Positions 43,999 through 51,759 of a stretch of 64,000 nucleotides of DNA are shown here, piece by piece. This DNA is from Poseidonocella sp. HB161398 (GTDB lineage: Bacteria; Pseudomonadota; Alphaproteobacteria; Rhodobacterales; Rhodobacteraceae): the NCBI RefSeq assembly GCF_005870025.1, contig NZ_VATA01000012.1, positions 62,001 through 126,000 on the forward strand, in the 5' to 3' direction. Below the pieces are notes generated by a model. It was not told the DNA's origin. It saw only the letters and a list, made by a program, of their open reading frames with translations, and made no database searches. A program made the position numbers and the translations under genes. How positions within the stretch are numbered: position 1 is the first letter of the stretch; the number at the start of each line of letters is the position of its first letter.

Positions 43999-45603
43999 AT
44001 GAGCCCGCTGGCGCGGATCGCGCTGGCGGCGGTTCTCATGGCGGGGATCCTGGCCGGGCTGGCCGCGGAGGCCTGGCAGAGCCGCCAGGCGCTGGAGCGG
44101 CTCGAGGCGCGCGCCGCCTTCGCCCGCGCGCAGAGCGCCACGCTGGCGCGGCTTTCCGCTGATCTCGACCGGACGCTGCTTTCGGCGCTGCTCGGGCCCT
44201 CGCCCGAGCGGCTGCCCGCGCAGATCGACCGGCTGGAGCGCGACAGCATGCACCGGCTGGGCGTGCTCGACAACCAGACCGCAACCGAGCTTTCCTTCCT
44301 CGGCGCCGCCGAGCGTCAGGCGGAGACCGAGGAGCAGGACCGCCCCGAAGCGCTGCGCGCCGAGCTGGAGCGGATCCTCGACGCGGTGCGGCAGCTGGCG
44401 CAGCTGCGGCTGGCCCGGGGCCCGGTGCCGCAGAGCCTGCCGGATCTGGCCGGGCTCGACGCGGCGCGGGTCCGCTTCGGCGATCTGGCGGCGGCGGCGC
44501 TGGCCGACGAGGCCGGGGAGATCGCCGATGCCGAGGCGCGGATCGCCGCGCGCGGCCGCGCGCATCTGCTGGTCGGGGCAGGGGGCGCGGCGGCGGGTCT
44601 GGCGGTGCTCGCGGGGCTGCTGCTGCCGGGGCTGCTGGCGCTCGGGCGGCGGCTCGGCGATCTGCGCGGACGGCTCGGAGCGGCCGGACCGCAGGAGCCC
44701 GCGACCGGCGACGCGCTCGACCGGCTCGAGGCGCGGCTCGCCACGGCGGAGGCGCGGGCGGAGGCGCAGGCGGCGGCGGCGGAGCGTGCCCGGACCGAGC
44801 TGGCCGAGCGGCTGCAGCGCCGCCGCGCCGAGCTGGAGCTGAGCAATGCCCGGCTGCGCGAGATCGACAGCACGCGGCGGCGCTTCCTCGGCGATATCGG
44901 CCATGCGCTGAAGACGCCGCTCGCCGTGGCGCGCGGCAGCGTCGAGAACCTGGCGCAGGGGCGCGGCACGGAGGCGGGGCCGGGACTGGCGCGCGCGCTC
45001 TCGGCGCTCGACGCGCTGGCCGAGCGGCTCTCGGCGCTGACGGCGCTGGCGCGCTCCGAGGACGGGCGGCTGCTGGGCCGGGCGCAGGAGCTGGAGCTCT
45101 ACGAGCTGCTCGACAGCCGGATCGCCGCGCTGCGCATCCTGCCCGGCGGCGACCGCTTCCGGCTGGAGAGCGCGCTGGAGGCGCCCTTGGAGATGCGCGG
45201 CGACCGGCAGGATCTGGAACGGCTCTTCGACGCGGTGCTGGAGAACGCGCTGGAACACGCCGCCGGAGCGGGGCCGGTCGAGGTGCATCTGGCGCGCGCG
45301 GCGGGCATGGCCGTGGTCACTGTCGCCGATCGCGGCCCGGGCCTCGGCGGGCTCAGCCCCGAGGCGGCGCTGGCGCGGCGCGAAGGTCCGGCGGAGGGGC
45401 GCGGCATCGGGCTGGCGATGGCGCGGCAGATCGCCGGGGAGGCCGGGGGCAGCATCGCGCTGGCGCCGGGAGAGGAGGGCGGGCTGGTCGTGACGATCCG
45501 CCTGCCGGAAGGAGGAGGAGAGGCCGATGGAAATCGTCGTGGTCGAGGACGATCCGGATCTGGGCGAGGTGCTGAGGGAGACGCTGCAGGGCGCGGGGCA
45601 TGA
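43999..45603 (+). CDS. Sensor histidine kinase
   Basis: The 534-residue kinase has an N-terminal helix (about 5-24), a periplasmic stretch of about 165 residues with no known domain, a second helix (about 190-216), a long Ala/Arg/Glu coiled coil (235-290), the dimer/phosphoacceptor H302 (IGHALKTPL), N-box N416 (VLENALEHA), G1 D444 (VADRGPGLG) and G2 (GRGIGLAMARQIA). The ATG follows GGCAGGAGGGCGGG. It overlaps the response regulator gene by 77 bases, so its last 25 residues (Arg/Gly-rich) are encoded over the regulator start. Target is likely the alcohol dehydrogenase downstream. Confidence 0.9.
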   Translation: MSPLARIALAAVLMAGILAGLAAEAWQSRQALERLEARAAFARAQSATLARLSADLDRTLLSALLGPSPERLPAQIDRLERDSMHRLGVLDNQTATELSFLGAAERQAETEEQDRPEALRAELERILDAVRQLAQLRLARGPVPQSLPDLAGLDAARVRFGDLAAAALADEAGEIADAEARIAARGRAHLLVGAGGAAAGLAVLAGLLLPGLLALGRRLGDLRGRLGAAGPQEPATGDALDRLEARLATAEARAEAQAAAAERARTELAERLQRRRAELELSNARLREIDSTRRRFLGDIGHALKTPLAVARGSVENLAQGRGTEAGPGLARALSALDALAERLSALTALARSEDGRLLGRAQELELYELLDSRIAALRILPGGDRFRLESALEAPLEMRGDRQDLERLFDAVLENALEHAAGAGPVEVHLARAAGMAVVTVADRGPGLGGLSPEAALARREGPAEGRGIGLAMARQIAGEAGGSIALAPGEEGGLVVTIRLPEGGGEADGNRRGRGRSGSGRGAEGDAAGRGA

Positions 45604-46204
45604 GGTGCGGCTGTGCCGCGACGGCGAGAGCGGGCTCGATGCCGCCGCCGAGCCGGGCAAGGCGGCGGTCGTGCTCGACGTCATGCTGCCGGGCTTCAGC
45701 GGCTTCGAGATCTGCCAGCGGCTGCGCGAGCAGGCGGTCACCACGCCGATCCTGATGCTGACCTGCCGCGACAGCGAGGCGGATGTCGTCCGCGGGCTGC
45801 GGCTGGGGGCGGATGACTACATGTCGAAGCCCTTCTCCACCGCCGAGTTCCTCGCCCGGATCGGCGCGCTGATGCGGCGGGCGGGCGGCTATGCGCATCA
45901 GGCGCCGCTCTGCGCCGGGCCGCTGGTGCTCGACCAGGCGGGGCGGCGGGCGCTGTGCAACGGCACCGAGCTGGCGCTGACCGCGCGGGAATTCGAGCTG
46001 CTCGCCTATCTGATGCGCAATGCCCGCCGCGCGGTCAGCCGCGACGAGCTGCTGGCGCATGTCTGGAACGACGAGGGCACGCATACGACGAATGTGGTCG
46101 ATGTCTATGCCGGCTACCTGCGCCGCAAGCTGGCGGCGGCGGGCGCGCGGGAGCTGCTGCGCACGGTGCGCGGCTTCGGCTTCCAGATCGACAGTCGTAG
46201 CTGA
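45527..46204 (+). CDS. OmpR/PhoB-family response regulator
   Basis: The 225-residue regulator has a receiver domain with acidic pocket E7-D8-D9, phosphoacceptor D51 (VVLDVMLPG), the switch Thr near 79 and Lys near 102 (DYMSKPF), then a winged helix (about 130-222) with LTAREFELLAYLMRNARRAVSRDELLAHVW and a recognition segment NVVDVYAGYLRRKL. GGAGGAGGAG precedes the start inside the kinase gene. The alcohol dehydrogenase follows after a 128-bp gap holding five 11-bp phased repeats, the typical binding layout for this family. Confidence 0.92.
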   Translation: MEIVVVEDDPDLGEVLRETLQGAGHEVRLCRDGESGLDAAAEPGKAAVVLDVMLPGFSGFEICQRLREQAVTTPILMLTCRDSEADVVRGLRLGADDYMSKPFSTAEFLARIGALMRRAGGYAHQAPLCAGPLVLDQAGRRALCNGTELALTAREFELLAYLMRNARRAVSRDELLAHVWNDEGTHTTNVVDVYAGYLRRKLAAAGARELLRTVRGFGFQIDSRS

Positions 46205-46235
46205 GGCCCGCCGGCTACGACCAATGTCCGATCCG

Positions 46236-46290
46236 CTCTCATGATCCTCTCAGGGCGCGCTCAGGCCGGTCTCAGGAAGTTCTCCTAGTC
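46236..46290 (+). promoter_or_regulatory. Phased 11-bp CTCA repeat array (response-regulator binding site) before the alcohol dehydrogenase
   Basis: CTCA occurs at 46238, 46249, 46260 and 46271, exactly 11 bp apart, with CTCC at 46282 continuing the phase. The 11-mers are CTCTCATGATC, CTCTCAGGGCG, CGCTCAGGCCG, GTCTCAGGAAG and TTCTCCTAGTC. PhoB/OmpR-type regulators bind direct repeats of about 11 bp, one helical turn. A -10-like TAGTCT (46286-46291) abuts the array, so the repeats would replace a -35 box. Confidence 0.78.
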
Positions 46291-46332
46291 TGGGTCCGTG
46301 GCAGGGCCGGGGGCCCGAACGGGAGGACAGAG

Positions 46333-48168
46333 ATGACACGCTACCTGAACACGGCCGCCGCGCTGGCGCTGGCCGCCGCGGGACCGGCCATGGCCGAGGT
46401 GACCTGGGAGGACATCGCCCGCGACGCGGAGACCACCGGCGACGTGCTGATGTACGGCTTCGGCCCCGAGGCGCAGCGTTTCAGCCCGCTCGACCAGGTC
46501 AGCGACGACACGGTCGCCCGGCTGGTCCCGGCCTGGTCCTTCTCCTTCGGCGACGAGCGCCAGCGCGGCCAGGAGGTGCAGGCCATCGTCCATGACGGGG
46601 TGATCTACGCGACAGGCTCCTACAGCCGCATGTTCGCACTCGATGCGCGGACCGGCGAGAAGCTCTGGCAGTTCTCGGCGCGGCTGCCCGAGGGGATCCG
46701 CCCCTGCTGCGATGTCATCAACCGCGGCGCGGCGATCTATGGCGACCTCGTCTTCATGGGGCTGCTCGACGCCTCGGTCGTGGCGCTCGACCGGCATACC
46801 GGTGACGTGGTCTGGCGCAAGAAATTCGCAGACTACAAGCTCGGCTACACGATGACCGGCGCGCCGACGATCGTCCATGACGCCGTGACCGGGCGCGACC
46901 TGCTGATCCACGGCTCCTCGGGCGACGAGTTCGGCGTGGTCGGCCAGCTCTTCGCCCGCGACCCGCTGACCGGCGAGGAGATCTGGATGCGCCCGCTGGT
47001 GCAGGGCCATATGGGCCGCTACATGGGCGAGGAGAGCACGCCGACGGGCAGCGCCGAGGCGCCCTCCTGGCCGCGCGATGCCGATGGCAATCTGGTCGAG
47101 GCCTGGCACCATGGCGGCGGCGCGCCCTGGCAGTCGGCAAGCTTCGACACCGAGACCAACACGATCATCATCGGCGCGGGCAACCCGGCGCCCTGGAACG
47201 GCTGGGAGCGCTGGCCGGGCGACAGCCTCTTCACCTCCGGCCAGGCCTATGTCGATCCCTCGACCGGCGAGCTCGTCGGCTTCTACCAGCACACGCCGAA
47301 CGACACCTGGGACTTCTCGGGCAATAACGAGATCATCCTCTTCGACTATACCGACGCGCAGGGGCAGACGCATCGCGCGGGCGCGCATGCCGACCGCAAC
47401 GGGTTCTTCTACGTCACCGATATCGATGCGCTTTCGAAGCGCGGCGGCGAGATCAACCGCCCCGGCGCGCTGCTGAACGCCTTCCCCTTCGTCGACGAGA
47501 TCTCCTGGGCCAGCCATATCGACCTGGAGACCGGCCGCCCGGTGGAGGTCGAGGGCCAGCGCCCGCCGCCGCCCGCGCCCGGCGAGACCAGGGGTGCCGC
47601 AGTGCAGGTCTCGCCGCCCTTCCTGGGCGGCAAGAACTGGAACCCGATGTCCTATTCGCCCCGGACCGGCCTCTTCTACATCCCCGCCAACCACTGGCAG
47701 GAGGACTACTGGACCGAGGAAGTCAGCTACGCCCCCGGCGCCGCCTATCTGGGCATGGGCTTCACCATCAAGCAGAAATTCGAGGACCATGTCGGCATCC
47801 TGCGCGCGATGGACCCGGCCACCGGCGAGATCGCCTGGGAGCGCAAGGAGCCGCTGCCCCTTTGGGCGGGCACGATGGCCACGGCCGGGAACCTGGTCTT
47901 CACCGGCACCTCGGACGGGTTCTTCAAGGCCTTCGACGCGACGACCGGCGAGGAGCTGTGGAAGTTCCAGACCGGCTCGGGGATCGTCTCCTCGCCGGTC
48001 ACCTGGGAGGAGGACGGGGTGCAGTATATCGGCGTGGCCTCGGGCTATGGCGGCGCGGTGCCGCTCTGGGGCGGAGAGATGGCGAAGCTGACCCGCGACG
48101 TGCAGCAGGGCGGCAGCTTTTGGGTCTTCCGGCTCGCCGATTTCCAGGAAGCCGCCAACCGCAACTGA
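46333..48168 (+). CDS. PQQ-dependent alcohol dehydrogenase, ExaA/ethanol type
   Basis: The 611-residue periplasmic quinoprotein has a Sec leader (cut after AMA, residue 21), an eight-bladed propeller with repeated tryptophan-docking motifs (ALDARTGEKLWQF, AMDPATGEIAWERK, AFDATTGEELWKFQTGSG), the vicinal disulfide C125-C126 and metal/PQQ ligands E199 (GDEFGV), N284 (GAGNPAPWNG) and catalytic D327 (TWDFSGNNE). The residue two after the catalytic Asp is Ser329, as in Ca2+ enzymes of the ExaA type; lanthanide enzymes have Asp there. The array at 46236-46290 and the upstream two-component system suggest ExaDE/EraSR-like control. No cytochrome or pqq genes are in the window. A terminator follows at 48177. 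Confidence 0.92.
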   Translation: MTRYLNTAAALALAAAGPAMAEVTWEDIARDAETTGDVLMYGFGPEAQRFSPLDQVSDDTVARLVPAWSFSFGDERQRGQEVQAIVHDGVIYATGSYSRMFALDARTGEKLWQFSARLPEGIRPCCDVINRGAAIYGDLVFMGLLDASVVALDRHTGDVVWRKKFADYKLGYTMTGAPTIVHDAVTGRDLLIHGSSGDEFGVVGQLFARDPLTGEEIWMRPLVQGHMGRYMGEESTPTGSAEAPSWPRDADGNLVEAWHHGGGAPWQSASFDTETNTIIIGAGNPAPWNGWERWPGDSLFTSGQAYVDPSTGELVGFYQHTPNDTWDFSGNNEIILFDYTDAQGQTHRAGAHADRNGFFYVTDIDALSKRGGEINRPGALLNAFPFVDEISWASHIDLETGRPVEVEGQRPPPPAPGETRGAAVQVSPPFLGGKNWNPMSYSPRTGLFYIPANHWQEDYWTEEVSYAPGAAYLGMGFTIKQKFEDHVGILRAMDPATGEIAWERKEPLPLWAGTMATAGNLVFTGTSDGFFKAFDATTGEELWKFQTGSGIVSSPVTWEEDGVQYIGVASGYGGAVPLWGGEMAKLTRDVQQGGSFWVFRLADFQEAANRN

Positions 48169-48176
48169 GGCGGCCC

Positions 48177-48216
48177 GGGGGCCGGGTGCGGAAACGGGCG
48201 CCCGGTCCCCCTTTTT
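48177..48216 (+). terminator. Intrinsic terminator after the alcohol dehydrogenase
   Basis: GGGGG.CCGGGTGC pairs with GCGCCCGGTCCCCC with one bulge and one G-T pair, and is followed directly by TTTTT at 48212-48216. It ends the dehydrogenase transcript 20 bases upstream of the next start, so the pentapeptide gene is probably a lower, read-through product or has its own promoter. Confidence 0.82.
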
Positions 48217-48235
48217 GCGCAGAAGGGAGGACGAC

Positions 48236-48868
48236 ATGTTCCGGACAGGACTTTGGGCAGCCGCGCTCGCCGCACTGCTGCCGCTCCAGGCCGCGGCCTT
48301 CGACGAGGATGTCGACTATGGCAGCAGCGGCTGGAGCTATGACGGCCCGCAGCCCGGACCGGACGGGGTGCTGGCGATCGGCGGCTGCCGGCTGGAGCCG
48401 GGGGCGGATTGCGCCGGGGCCGATCTGCGCCATGCCGACCTGGCGGGGCGCGATCTGTCGGGCGCGGATTTCCGCGGGGCGCGGCTGTCGCGGGCGGATC
48501 TGAGCGATGCGGATCTGAGATTCGCCAATTTCGACGGGGCGGACCTGACCGGGGCGGTGCTGCACCGCGCCTTCCTGCAGAAGAGCACGGCGCGGCAGGC
48601 CCGCATGGTGGCGGCCGATTTCGCCCATGCCCGGGCGGCGGCAGCGGACTGGTCCGGGGCCGATCTGCGCGCCGCCAGCCTGGAGATGGTGCGCGCCGAC
48701 AAGATCAGTCTGGCCGGCGCCGATCTCTCCGGCGCGGACCTGATGGAGACCAAGCTCTATGACGCCAACCTGGCGGATGCGGTGATGGACGCGGGCACGC
48801 GGATCACCTTCGCCATCTTCCAGGACACCTACATGGAGGGCTGCCGGGGCTGTCCCTTCCACTGGTAG
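48236..48868 (+). CDS. Secreted pentapeptide-repeat protein
   Basis: The 210-residue protein has a Sec signal peptide (MFRTGLWAAALAALLPLQAA, cut near AAA-FDE) and then about 20 A(D/N)LXX-type pentapeptides (CAGADLRHADLAGRDLSGADFRGARL, later LAGADLSGADLMETKLYDANLADAVM), which fold as a right-handed beta-helix. The C-terminus has two Cys (GCRGCPFHW). Family function is diverse and often structural; location in the periplasm or outside is inferred. AAGGGAGGA precedes the ATG. It follows the alcohol dehydrogenase beyond a terminator. Confidence 0.85.
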   Translation: MFRTGLWAAALAALLPLQAAAFDEDVDYGSSGWSYDGPQPGPDGVLAIGGCRLEPGADCAGADLRHADLAGRDLSGADFRGARLSRADLSDADLRFANFDGADLTGAVLHRAFLQKSTARQARMVAADFAHARAAAADWSGADLRAASLEMVRADKISLAGADLSGADLMETKLYDANLADAVMDAGTRITFAIFQDTYMEGCRGCPFHW

Positions 48869-48915
48869 CTTGTCGGTTCTGCGGCCGGGTCTCCTCATAA
48901 CCCGCGCCGCAGTAT

Positions 48916-48962
48916 GCAGCGGCCCCTGCGCCGGAGGCTCCCATGCCGGCCGGGGCCGCTGC
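48916..48962. terminator. Shared hairpin between converging genes
   Basis: GCAGCGGCCCC (48916-48926) and GGGGCCGCTGC (48952-48962) are perfect 11-bp inverted arms. It lies between the plus-strand pentapeptide gene and the minus-strand flavoprotein gene and can form on both transcripts, so it is a likely bidirectional terminator. No T run is present. Confidence 0.65.
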
Positions 48963-48972
48963 CCTGCGAAGG

Positions 48973-50217
48973 CTAGCGCAGCACGCCGGGACGCGCGGCG
49001 GGCGAGAGCGCGGAAAGAAGCGGGTCCGACTGCCCCTCGAGCGCGTCGGCCAGCAGGATCCCGGTCGTCGGGCCGAGGGTGAAGCCCTGGTGGCCATGGC
49101 CGAAATTCAGCCACAGGCCCGGATGGCGCGGCGCCGCGCCGACCAGCGGCAGCATGTCGGGCAGGCAGGGACGGTGGCCGAACCATTGCGGCTCCGCGAC
49201 CCGCGGGCCGATCTCCAAGAGCTCGCCCGCCGCCGCCGCCCCGCGCCGGAGCTGCACCGGATCGGCCGGGGCATCGCGCGCCACCAGCGCCGCGCCGGTG
49301 GCGATCCGCAGCCCGCGCAGCGCCGGGGTCAGCACCACGCCATTGGCATCGTCGATCAGCGGCCGCGACAGCGCGGCGGGGCTGTCGAAATGGCCGTGAT
49401 AGCCGCGCTTCCACAGCATCGAGACGCGGTAGCCGAAGCGCGCCATCAGGTCGGGCGCCCAGGGGCCGAGCGCGACCACGGCATGCGCGGCCGCGACCGG
49501 CCCCTCCTCGGTCGCCACCGTCCAGCCGCTGCCGGACGGGGCAAGGCTCATCGCGTCGCCCCGGCAGACCCGGCCGCCCTGCGCGGCGAAGAGCCGGGCA
49601 TAGGCGGCGGTCAGCCCGCCCGGATCGGGGGTGGTCCAGCAGCTCTCCCAGAAGATCGCGCCGGGCAGGGGCGTCTTCAGCGCGGGCTCGGCGCGGGCCA
49701 GCGCGGCGCTGTCGAGCGCCTGCGAGGGGACGCCGTATTCGGCCGCCAGCCGCTCCGCCTCGCGCGCGGCTGCCGCGAAGGCGCGGGGATCGCGATAGGC
49801 CTGGTGATAGCCGGTGCGGCGGATCAGGTTGTCCTGCCCGGAGGCGGCGATCAGCGGCGCATGGTCCCCGGTCGCGCGCGCCACGAGCTGGGCATACTGC
49901 GCCGAGGCGCGGCGATGCGCGGCGGGGGCGGAGTTGCGGAAATACCGCCAGAGCACCGGCGCCATCTTCGGCAGCGCCGCCAGGTCGTAGACCAGGTCGT
50001 TGCTCTGCCCCAGCGCATAGGCAGCCAGGGTGCGCAGGTCGCGCGGCATGGCATAGGGCTCGGCCGCCTCGGCCTGGATGAAGCCGGCATTGCCGTAGCT
50101 CGTCTCCTCGCCGGGCCCGCGGCGGTCGACCAGCGTGACGTCATGGCCGCGCGCCTGCAGCGCCAGCGCGGTGCCGGTACCGACCATGCCGGCGCCCAGG
50201 ACGATGATCTGCGGCAT
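48973..50217 (-). CDS. FAD-dependent D-amino-acid dehydrogenase-like oxidoreductase (DAO family)
   Basis: The 414-residue flavoprotein begins with the dinucleotide motif IIVLGAGMVGTGTALALQARGHDVTLVDRR (GxGxxGxxxG then acidic residue). It has the DadA-like GEETSYGNAGFIQAEAAEPYAMP segment and a C-terminal FAD contact (GLWLNFGHGHQGFTLGPTTG). Related enzymes oxidise D-amino acids or hydroxyproline epimers and feed the respiratory chain. ATG 50217 with AGGAG upstream is chosen. It is downstream of a small unknown ORF and a TetR regulator on the same strand. Confidence 0.88.
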   Translation of the reverse strand: MPQIIVLGAGMVGTGTALALQARGHDVTLVDRRGPGEETSYGNAGFIQAEAAEPYAMPRDLRTLAAYALGQSNDLVYDLAALPKMAPVLWRYFRNSAPAAHRRASAQYAQLVARATGDHAPLIAASGQDNLIRRTGYHQAYRDPRAFAAAAREAERLAAEYGVPSQALDSAALARAEPALKTPLPGAIFWESCWTTPDPGGLTAAYARLFAAQGGRVCRGDAMSLAPSGSGWTVATEEGPVAAAHAVVALGPWAPDLMARFGYRVSMLWKRGYHGHFDSPAALSRPLIDDANGVVLTPALRGLRIATGAALVARDAPADPVQLRRGAAAAGELLEIGPRVAEPQWFGHRPCLPDMLPLVGAAPRHPGLWLNFGHGHQGFTLGPTTGILLADALEGQSDPLLSALSPAARPGVLR

Positions 50218-50246
50218 GGCCGTCACTCCTGCTGGAAGGGCCGGGC

Positions 50247-50549
50247 TCACGCCCCGGCGATCGCCGGGATCCTGGGCGCCGCCCCGGCTGCGATGCGCAG
50301 CGGCAGCGGATCGCCGGAACCGGGCGCATGGGCGTTGAACGCGGCGAAACCGGCCCTGTCCGCCAGGTGGCAGGTGCAGGAGGCGGCATTGCCAGGGCCC
50401 GGCCCTTCGACCTCCGGCATGGCGCGGATCCGGCCGGGGCAGGCCGCGGTTTCCTCGGTCGGCCTGCCATCGGGGGCGGCGCCGGTCTTGTCGGCCGGAA
50501 AGACCGTCATGCCGATGCGGCGGCGTTTCGGGAAGGGCGGACCGGCCAT
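50247..50549 (-). CDS. Small hypothetical protein (100 residues)
   Basis: A 100-residue frame starts at ATG 50549 with AGAGGTG eight bases upstream and ends 29 bases before the flavoprotein start. It is rich in Pro, Gly and Ala with one Cys pair (SCTCHLAD, about residues 56-58). I recognise no family. The placement and ribosome site argue for a gene, composition argues against; it may also be a remnant. Confidence 0.35.
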   Translation of the reverse strand: MAGPPFPKRRRIGMTVFPADKTGAAPDGRPTEETAACPGRIRAMPEVEGPGPGNAASCTCHLADRAGFAAFNAHAPGSGDPLPLRIAAGAAPRIPAIAGA

Positions 50550-50629
50550 GGGACACCTCTGCGGGAACGGACCTGGCCGGGCGGGACGCGGCCATGGCGC
50601 GAGGTGTTGCACGCCGCCCGGCAGCCTTG

Positions 50630-51400
50630 TCAACCCCGCCTGCCGGGCGCGGCCCCGGCGGCCTCCCAGGCGGCCATCGCCCCGGCGCGGCGCAGCTCCA
50701 GCCCGGCGATCAGGCTGTCGACCAGCATCTCGAAGGCGCTGTCGAGCGGGACCTCGGCGCCGCTCGACCAGCGCAGAACGAAGGCGCGGTTGCGCAGGAG
50801 CGGCATCGCCCGGCGGGTCTCGGGGAACTCGGCCTCGGGCAGGTCGTCCAGCGCGGCGCTGAAGCTCTCGGCCCAGTCGGGCCGGGCCCCGGGCGCCTGC
50901 GGCGCCAGCTCCATGGTGACGAAGCCGAAGATGCCGCCGACCAGCGCGCTCATCGCGTCCGCCAGCGGCTGGCCGTCATAGCCCGCCTGGCGCAGCGCGG
51001 CGAGCACGATCTCGGCCAGCCCGGCATGCCGCGGGCCATTGGCGCTGACCTGCGCGCCGATCAGGTTGGCCAGGTGCGGATGGCGCTGCGCCGCGCGGCG
51101 GTAGCGGCGGAAGAGCTCGCGCAGCGTGTCGCGCCAGTCCGCGCAGAATTCGCCGGGGCGCATCAGGTCGGAGGTGATCGTCGCCGTCATCTCGGAGAAG
51201 AGATCGGCCTTGGAGCCGCCGAGATGCCAGTAGATCGCCGTCGGATAGACATCCAGCCGCCGCGAGAGCTCGCGGATCGAGAATGCCTCGGCGCCGAGCT
51301 CGTCGACCAGGTCGATCGCCGCCTTCAGCACCTGCGCCTTGGTCAGGCCGATGGCCGCAGCGCGCCCCTGGCTGCGCTTGCGCGGCGGTGTTCCGGTCAT
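50630..51400 (-). CDS. TetR-family regulator (tetracycline-repressor-like C-terminus)
   Basis: The 256-residue protein has an N-terminal HTH (LVDELGAEAFSIRELSRRLDVYPTAIYWHLGGSKADLF) of the TetR/AcrR family with the TetR-like YPTAIYWHL recognition helix, and a C-terminal effector domain. ATG 51400 follows GAGGAGGAG. It lies upstream of, and on the same strand as, the small ORF and flavoprotein, so it may control them. Its target is unknown. Confidence 0.85.
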   Translation of the reverse strand: MTGTPPRKRSQGRAAAIGLTKAQVLKAAIDLVDELGAEAFSIRELSRRLDVYPTAIYWHLGGSKADLFSEMTATITSDLMRPGEFCADWRDTLRELFRRYRRAAQRHPHLANLIGAQVSANGPRHAGLAEIVLAALRQAGYDGQPLADAMSALVGGIFGFVTMELAPQAPGARPDWAESFSAALDDLPEAEFPETRRAMPLLRNRAFVLRWSSGAEVPLDSAFEMLVDSLIAGLELRRAGAMAAWEAAGAAPGRRG

Positions 51401-51610
51401 GGCGGCTCCTCCTCTCGGCCCGGCGGCCGCGAGCGGTCCGCGCGTGCTTCTCGCCCGCCCGTGCCGCAGCGGCAACCCGGGCTGTTCCGGCCGGTCCCGC
51501 GGCAGCGGCGGAATCCGGCAATGGTTAATCCGGCATCTTTCGCGCCTATTTTTCAGGCGGCGGGCGGCGCTCTCCCGCTTGCCGCTGGGGGTGCAGGAGG
51601 ACGATTTCCC

Positions 51611-51650
51611 GGCACGGGCCCGCACGGGCCCGCACGGGCTCGCACGGGGC
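51611..51650. repeat. Four tandem 10-bp repeats (GCACGGGCCC type)
   Basis: Four contiguous decamers, GCACGGGCCC twice, GCACGGGCTC, then GCACGGGGCT, lie upstream of the TetR gene. The exact tandem arrangement suggests slippage or an operator array; no spacer exists, so it is not a CRISPR array. Confidence 0.7.
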
Positions 51651-51759
51651 TTGCGCCGGGACGCGCATGGCCGGCGGGCAGGCTGCGCCCTGTGACGCGA
51701 TGAGCGGGAGCCATTCCGCGGCACGCCAACTGGACCGCTGGATCGAGGGCCTGTCGATT

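Noticed and set aside
46333-48168. Lanthanide-dependent (XoxF/PedH) dehydrogenase
   Set aside because: The extra Asp two residues after the catalytic Asp is Ser here.
51611-51650. Tandem decamers as a CRISPR array
   Set aside because: Units are contiguous with no spacers, only 10 bp long, and there are no cas genes.
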